A stretch of 19,387 nucleotides of DNA, taken from positions 1 through 19,387 of the forward strand of contig JAGLUC010000050.1 in NCBI GenBank assembly GCA_023134955.1. Reading direction: 5' to 3'. Below the pieces are notes generated by a model that did not search any database, had not been told where the DNA came from, and saw only the letters and a list, made by a program, of their open reading frames with translations. Shown here in pieces: positions 15,830 through 19,387 of the stretch; the stretch's first letter is position 1; each line of letters begins with the position of its first letter. The stretch comes from Methylococcales bacterium (lineage in GTDB: Bacteria; Pseudomonadota; Gammaproteobacteria; Methylococcales; Methylomonadaceae). A program made the translations under genes and the position numbers.

Positions 15830-15855
15830 CTTGAAAACTAACTCGCCACCCCCAT
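15830..15855 (+). promoter_or_regulatory. Sigma-32 heat-shock promoter of clpB
   Basis: CTTGAA at 15830-15835 and CCCCAT at 15850-15855 are separated by 14 bp. Both hexamers match the RpoH consensus (CTTGAA-N13-15-CCCCATnT) exactly. Transcription should start near 15863, about 35 nt before the clpB ATG at 15898, which is preceded by a G-rich AAGGGGTAGG. Confidence 0.9.
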
Positions 15856-15897
15856 ACTAAAAATAACTAATTAAAACTTATTGAAGGGGTAGGCAAT

Positions 15898-18471
15898 ATG
15901 CGGATGGATAAATTAACCAGCAAATTTCAACAGGCTTTAGGTGACGCGCAGAGTCAGGCTTTAGGTAAAGACCAGCAATTTATTGAGCCTTTACATGTCA
16001 TGCTCGCGCTTATTGAGCAAGAGGGTGGTAGTATCAAACCTTTATTGACTCAGTCAGGAGTCAATGTCAGTGCCTTGCGTACAGACCTTAATCAACAAAT
16101 AGATAATCTTGCTTCGGTTTCTGGTACTGGTGGTGATGTTCAGCTATCTAATGAATTATCAAAAATGCTGAACTTAACTGATAAATTTGCTCAACAACGA
16201 CAAGACAGCTTCATTTCCAGTGAGCTATTCTTGTTAGCCGCTTGTGAAACAAAAGGGACATTACAAACATTATTGAAAAATTCCGGGATTAATAAGTCGG
16301 CTATAGAACAGGCAATTAATAAGATGCGCGGCGGTGAAACCGTCGATGATGCCAATGCAGAAGACCAAAGAGAAGCCTTAAAAAAATATACCCTGAATCT
16401 AACCGAAAGAGCAGAACAAGGTAAATTAGATCCGGTTATCGGACGAGATGACGAAATTAGACGCACTATTCAAGTATTACAACGCAGAACTAAAAATAAT
16501 CCTGTATTAATTGGTGAACCTGGGGTGGGTAAAACAGCCATTGTAGAAGGTTTGGCACAACGAATTGTTAATGGTGAAGTACCAGAAGGCATTAAAGGCA
16601 AACAATTACTGTCTTTAGATATGGCAAGCCTGATTGCAGGGGCAAAATTTCGTGGTGAATTTGAAGAACGCTTAAAAGCGGTATTAAATGACGTTGCCAA
16701 ACAAGAAGGACAAGTCATCCTGTTTATTGATGAGCTTCATACCATGGTCGGCGCAGGAAAAGCCGAAGGTGCAATGGATGCAGGTAATATGTTAAAACCT
16801 GCATTAGCGCGTGGTGAATTACATTGTGTAGGCGCAACTACACTGGATGAATACAAACAATACATCGAAAAAGATGCCGCATTAGAGCGCCGCTTTCAAA
16901 AAGTTCAGGTTGACGAGCCTAGTGTAGAAGATACAGTTGCCATATTGCGCGGACTAAAAGAACGCTACGAAGTCCATCATGGTGTCGATATTACCGACCC
17001 AGCAATAGTAGCCGCTGCATCCCTTTCACATCGTTATATCTCGGACAGGCAATTACCCGATAAAGCTATTGATTTAATAGATGAAGCGGCTAGTCGAATC
17101 CGTATGGAAATAGACTCCAAACCCGAAGTAATGGATAAGCTGGACAGACGTTTAATTCAATTAAAAATTGAACGTGAAGCCATGAAAAATGAGTCTGATA
17201 ATGCCTCTAAAAAACGCTTAACCATATTACAAACCGAAATATCAGAACTGGAAAAAGAATACTCCGATTTAGAAGAAATCTGGAAAAGTGAAAAAGCCGC
17301 ATTACAAGGCTCAGCATCTATTAAAGAGCAGTTAGAACAAGCACGCTTTAAATTTGAAACTGCCAGTCGAGCTAATGATTTAGCACTAATGTCTGAACTA
17401 CAATACGGTGAAATTCCCAAATTGGAAAAAGAACTGGATTTAGCTTCCCAGGCAGAAATGCAGGACATGACGTTATTGCGTAATAAAGTCACCGATGAAG
17501 AAATTGCCGAAGTAGTATCTAAATGGACAGGCATCCCCGTATCTAAAATGATGGAAGGTGAAAGGGACAAACTATTACACATGGAAACCGAATTAGGCAA
17601 ACGGGTAATCGGGCAAGAAGAAGCCCTAAAAGCCGTGAGTAATGCCATTCGTCGCTCAAGAGCTGGTTTATCAGACCCTAACCGCCCCAATGGCTCTTTC
17701 TTGTTTTTAGGGCCTACAGGTGTGGGTAAAACTGAATTATGCAAAGCATTAGCTAACTTTATGTTTGATACAGAAGAAGCCATGGTACGCATAGATATGT
17801 CCGAATTTATGGAAAAACACTCGGTTGCCCGCTTAATTGGCGCACCTCCAGGCTATGTTGGTTATGAAGAAGGTGGTCATTTAACTGAAGCCGTTCGTAG
17901 AAAGCCCTACTCTGTCATATTATTGGATGAAATAGAAAAAGCACATCCTGATGTGTTTAATATCTTGCTACAAGTATTAGATGATGGACGCTTAACCGAT
18001 GGGCAAGGAAGGACTGTCGATTTTAGAAACACCGTAATAGTCATGACCTCTAACTTAGGCTCAGACCGAATCCAGGAACTAGCTGGTACAGAAAATTACC
18101 AAGCCATGAAGGATGCGGTGATGGAAATTGTCTCCAGCCATTTCAGACCTGAATTTATCAATAGAATTGATGAATCAGTGGTGTTTCATCCACTAGACCA
18201 ACAGCAAATAAGAGCAATCGCAAAAAACCAGATTGAATACTTAAAACAACGTCTACACGAAAAAGAAATAGGTTTTGAGATAACCGAATCAGCCCTGGAT
18301 CTATTAGGCGAAGCAGGTTTCGACCCCATTTATGGAGCAAGACCGCTTAAAAGAGCCATCCAGAATCAACTGGAAAACCCGTTAGCTAATGAGATATTAG
18401 CAGGTAACTTTGTTTCTGGGGATGTTGTGAAAATTGATGTGAAAGAGGAGCATTTGAGTATAAATAAGTAA
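15898..18471 (+). CDS. clpB: ATP-dependent disaggregase ClpB
   Basis: 857 aa, the same size as E. coli ClpB. This hexameric AAA+ chaperone works with DnaK to pull polypeptides out of aggregates. Order: N-terminal Clp-N repeats (1-145), AAA-1 with Walker A GEPGVGKT (206-213) and a FIDELHT Walker B, the coiled-coil M-domain (about 405-525) that contacts DnaK and separates ClpB from ClpA/ClpC, AAA-2 with GPTGVGKT (605-612) and LLDEIEKAHPD, and a C-terminal small domain. No ClpP-binding IGF/L loop was noticed, as expected for ClpB. The start MRMDKLTSKFQ parallels E. coli MRLDRLTNKFQ. Driven by a consensus sigma-32 promoter and closed by a hairpin terminator at 18495-18522. Confidence 0.98.
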   Translation: MRMDKLTSKFQQALGDAQSQALGKDQQFIEPLHVMLALIEQEGGSIKPLLTQSGVNVSALRTDLNQQIDNLASVSGTGGDVQLSNELSKMLNLTDKFAQQRQDSFISSELFLLAACETKGTLQTLLKNSGINKSAIEQAINKMRGGETVDDANAEDQREALKKYTLNLTERAEQGKLDPVIGRDDEIRRTIQVLQRRTKNNPVLIGEPGVGKTAIVEGLAQRIVNGEVPEGIKGKQLLSLDMASLIAGAKFRGEFEERLKAVLNDVAKQEGQVILFIDELHTMVGAGKAEGAMDAGNMLKPALARGELHCVGATTLDEYKQYIEKDAALERRFQKVQVDEPSVEDTVAILRGLKERYEVHHGVDITDPAIVAAASLSHRYISDRQLPDKAIDLIDEAASRIRMEIDSKPEVMDKLDRRLIQLKIEREAMKNESDNASKKRLTILQTEISELEKEYSDLEEIWKSEKAALQGSASIKEQLEQARFKFETASRANDLALMSELQYGEIPKLEKELDLASQAEMQDMTLLRNKVTDEEIAEVVSKWTGIPVSKMMEGERDKLLHMETELGKRVIGQEEALKAVSNAIRRSRAGLSDPNRPNGSFLFLGPTGVGKTELCKALANFMFDTEEAMVRIDMSEFMEKHSVARLIGAPPGYVGYEEGGHLTEAVRRKPYSVILLDEIEKAHPDVFNILLQVLDDGRLTDGQGRTVDFRNTVIVMTSNLGSDRIQELAGTENYQAMKDAVMEIVSSHFRPEFINRIDESVVFHPLDQQQIRAIAKNQIEYLKQRLHEKEIGFEITESALDLLGEAGFDPIYGARPLKRAIQNQLENPLANEILAGNFVSGDVVKIDVKEEHLSINK

Positions 18472-18494
18472 ATTCTGAAAATTGAAAAAGCTGT

Positions 18495-18522
18495 AGCCAT
18501 TTTGGTTATGGCTTTTTCTTTT
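18495..18522 (+). terminator. Rho-independent terminator of clpB
   Basis: AGCCAT (18495-18500) pairs with ATGGCT (18508-18513) across a 7-nt loop and is followed by TTTTTCTTTT. It begins 24 bp after the clpB stop. An upstream AAAAAGC can pair alternatively with GCTTTTT. The stem is short, so efficiency may be moderate. Confidence 0.7.
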
Positions 18523-18565
18523 ATGTTATTCATAACTGCATATCATAATTAAAATACAGGGTTAT

Positions 18566-18792
18566 AGGGTCAGGTCGCGAATCGCGAATCAAGCAAGTTC
18601 CATCCTAGGCAGAGTAAAATAATGGCTCTTAAAAAAATCAAGCTGGCTTGTATCTTAAAAACCTATCAGGAAAGGACGATGTTATCATAGGGCAAAGTCA
18701 AAAATGAAAAATAAGCTGTATTATTTTACCTATAAAAGAGCCTGTTAAATCAATCTGTTAGAGCTTAACTTAATGGCATTTGATCTGACCCT
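18566..18792. repeat. 227-bp putative non-autonomous element with AGGGTCAG inverted ends
   Basis: The left end AGGGTCAGGTC (18566-18576) and right end GATCTGACCCT (18782-18792) are inverted copies with one mismatch in 11. Just inside the left end is a tandem TCGCGAA-TCGCGAA (18575-18588). The interior has no credible gene. Reading inward from the right end, the first 28 bases recur with about five changes at 19294-19321, so the end is a repeated sequence and not a chance palindrome. No target-site duplication is evident. It looks like a MITE-like remnant; the source transposase is not in the window. With the clpB terminator before it and a promoter after it, this element accounts for most of the 407-bp gap between clpB and the next gene. 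Confidence 0.5.
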
Positions 18793-18843
18793 GTCTTTAC
18801 TTTTTAGAAAATAATCTAATCCATTTAACAGAGCTTATTGTTG

Positions 18844-18849
18844 TATAAT
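18844..18849 (+). promoter_or_regulatory. -10 box upstream of the lipocalin-like gene
   Basis: TATAAT is perfect and lies 30 bp before the ATG at 18879. A -35 element 16-18 bp upstream is poor, so another factor may help or the promoter may be weak. It starts just downstream of the AGGGTCAG element. Confidence 0.45.
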
Positions 18850-18878
18850 GATTCTTTAATATTAACTCAATAAAGAAA

Positions 18879-19271
18879 ATGAAAAAAACAACTGTAGCTG
18901 CAATTTTATCAAGTATCTTACTCTTCAGCGGTAATCTATATGCTGAAAGCACCTCACTAAGCAATCAAAATATTCAAGGTTCGTGGACTTTGGAATACAC
19001 TAAAAAATCTGAGAAATCAGAAGAAACCGTAAAACGAGAAGATACTTGGATATTTAATGATAACGGCACTGTTACTATTACCCATATTCCACGCGAAGGC
19101 GGTTATTATGATCAAGCCCCAGTAAATTATAAAATTGAAGATGGTGACTTAAAAATCTCTATTTTAGGAAGATCAGGAAAATTTGATAACTTCTCTTTGG
19201 TCAACAAAGAAGAAAAAATTATGACGCTGAAAGCTAGATTTGGCGATATTTATCAGTTTATAAAAAAATAA
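18879..19271 (+). CDS. Small secreted lipocalin-like protein, function unknown
   Basis: 130 aa. A signal peptide (1-22, ending LYA) is followed by a mature domain of about 108 aa. The pattern is that of small lipocalin-like beta-barrel proteins: an opening IQGSWTLEYT (32-41), W-I-F-N-D-N-G-T-V (57-65), a Y-K-I-E-D-G-D-L-K-I strand (84-93), and a closing M-T-L-K-A-R-F-G-D-I-Y-Q-F-I-K. No cysteine remains in the mature part and there is no lipobox, so it should be soluble in the periplasm or secreted. The ribosome-binding site is weak (AAAGAAA). It stands alone, flanked by the inverted-end element and its second copy. Family resemblance is only by pattern; no ligand can be named. Confidence 0.75.
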   Translation: MKKTTVAAILSSILLFSGNLYAESTSLSNQNIQGSWTLEYTKKSEKSEETVKREDTWIFNDNGTVTITHIPREGGYYDQAPVNYKIEDGDLKISILGRSGKFDNFSLVNKEEKIMTLKARFGDIYQFIKK

Positions 19272-19293
19272 CCTTCTAAGCATGAGAAACATT

Positions 19294-19322
19294 AGGGTCA
19301 GGTTCAATGTCGTTAAGTTAAG
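19294..19322 (+). repeat. Diverged second copy of the AGGGTCAG element end
   Basis: It begins AGGGTCAGGTTCAATG and continues to TTAAGTTAAG. Compared with the right end of the 18566-18792 element read inward (minus strand from 18792), 23 of the first 28 positions agree, including AGGGTCAG, AATG and TTAAGTTAAG. No inward-facing partner is seen before the window ends, so this is either a solo end or the start of an element that continues outside. Confidence 0.5.
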
Positions 19323-19338
19323 GTGATAACATAGTTAT

Positions 19339-19375
19339 GTAGGATGGGCAAAGGGGGCTTTATCCCGTGCCCATC
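19339..19375 (+). repeat. GTAG-headed REP-like palindrome
   Basis: GTAG (19339-19342) is followed by GATGGGCA (19343-19350) and its perfect inverted partner TGCCCATC (19368-19375). An inner GGG/CCC pair can extend the hairpin. The head-plus-stem design matches the REP units at 11084-11160 but the stem sequence differs, so it is a separate REP class. It ends 12 bp before the window edge, so a partner unit may lie outside. Confidence 0.6.
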
Positions 19376-19387
19376 AAATTTAAAACA

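Noticed and set aside
17157..17792. 211-codon open frame opposite clpB
   Set aside because: It is fully antisense to conserved ClpB motifs (M-domain and AAA-2); its serine/leucine-rich translation is typical of a shadow frame.
18622..18690. Possible 22-aa peptide inside the AGGGTCAG element
   Set aside because: It has an ATG and a stop but no ribosome-binding site and no family match; such short frames are expected by chance in AT-rich DNA.
18614..18742. Complementary blocks GTAAAATAAT/ATTATTTTAC and GGCTCTT/AAGAGCC inside the same element
   Set aside because: Each pair matches, but their order cannot form one nested stem, so only a pseudoknot would use both; in AT-rich sequence this may be chance.

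Overview
The window reads as a stretch of chromosome from an AT-rich gammaproteobacterium. The support is a Na+-pumping oxaloacetate decarboxylase (oadGAB), an M18 aminopeptidase, a ClpB close to E. coli ClpB in length and motif positions, a CspA-type cold-shock protein, a YfiR/GGDEF-EAL module and a Psp-like sigma-54 module. The sequence does not fix the genus. Gene density is high and several genes overlap by 4 bp. There is no rRNA, tRNA, CRISPR array or complete transposase gene.

Layout. (1) Positions 21-5694, minus strand: a tightly packed operon yfiR-like > CHASE8/HAMP/PAS/GGDEF/EAL protein > TonB-dependent receptor > AlkB-like dioxygenase. This looks like an envelope-sensing c-di-GMP module in which an outer-membrane receptor stands where YfiB stands in Pseudomonas. 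(2) Positions 5832-7537, minus strand: msrB and an M18 aminopeptidase, overlapping by 4 bp (protein repair and peptide turnover). (3) Positions 7797-11075, plus strand: oadG-oadA-oadB, a complete biotin-dependent Na+ pump, followed by a palindromic pair of REP-like repeats. (4) Positions 11205-15344: a sigma-54 enhancer-binding protein (minus strand) divergent from a three-gene plus-strand operon: a PspA/IM30-like coiled-coil protein, a polytopic membrane protein and a secreted phospholipase A2-like CCxxHD protein. The divergent gap holds a near-perfect 35-bp dyad and a GG-N10-GC (-24/-12) promoter, the same logic as pspF/pspA but with different partners. (5) Positions 15367-18471: a cold-shock gene (minus strand) divergent from clpB (plus strand), which has a textbook sigma-32 promoter. 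(6) Positions 18472-19387: the clpB terminator, a 227-bp element with AGGGTCAG inverted ends, a small secreted lipocalin-like protein, a diverged second copy of one element end, and another GTAG-headed palindrome.

The best candidate for an under-described system is region 4, a Psp-like membrane-stress module with an unfamiliar N-terminal sensor region, a many-pass membrane protein instead of PspB/PspC, and a PLA2-like exported protein. Second is region 1, the YfiR-c-di-GMP-TonB receptor operon. The scattered GTAG-headed palindromes and AGGGTCAG-ended element are small non-autonomous repeats, probably mobilised from elsewhere in the genome.

Start codons were revised in several places. ATG starts with a 4-bp overlap or a good ribosome-binding site are preferred for the aminopeptidase (7145), oadA (8096) and the polytopic membrane protein (13503). 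An equally good internal start is noted for the GGDEF-EAL protein (5125).
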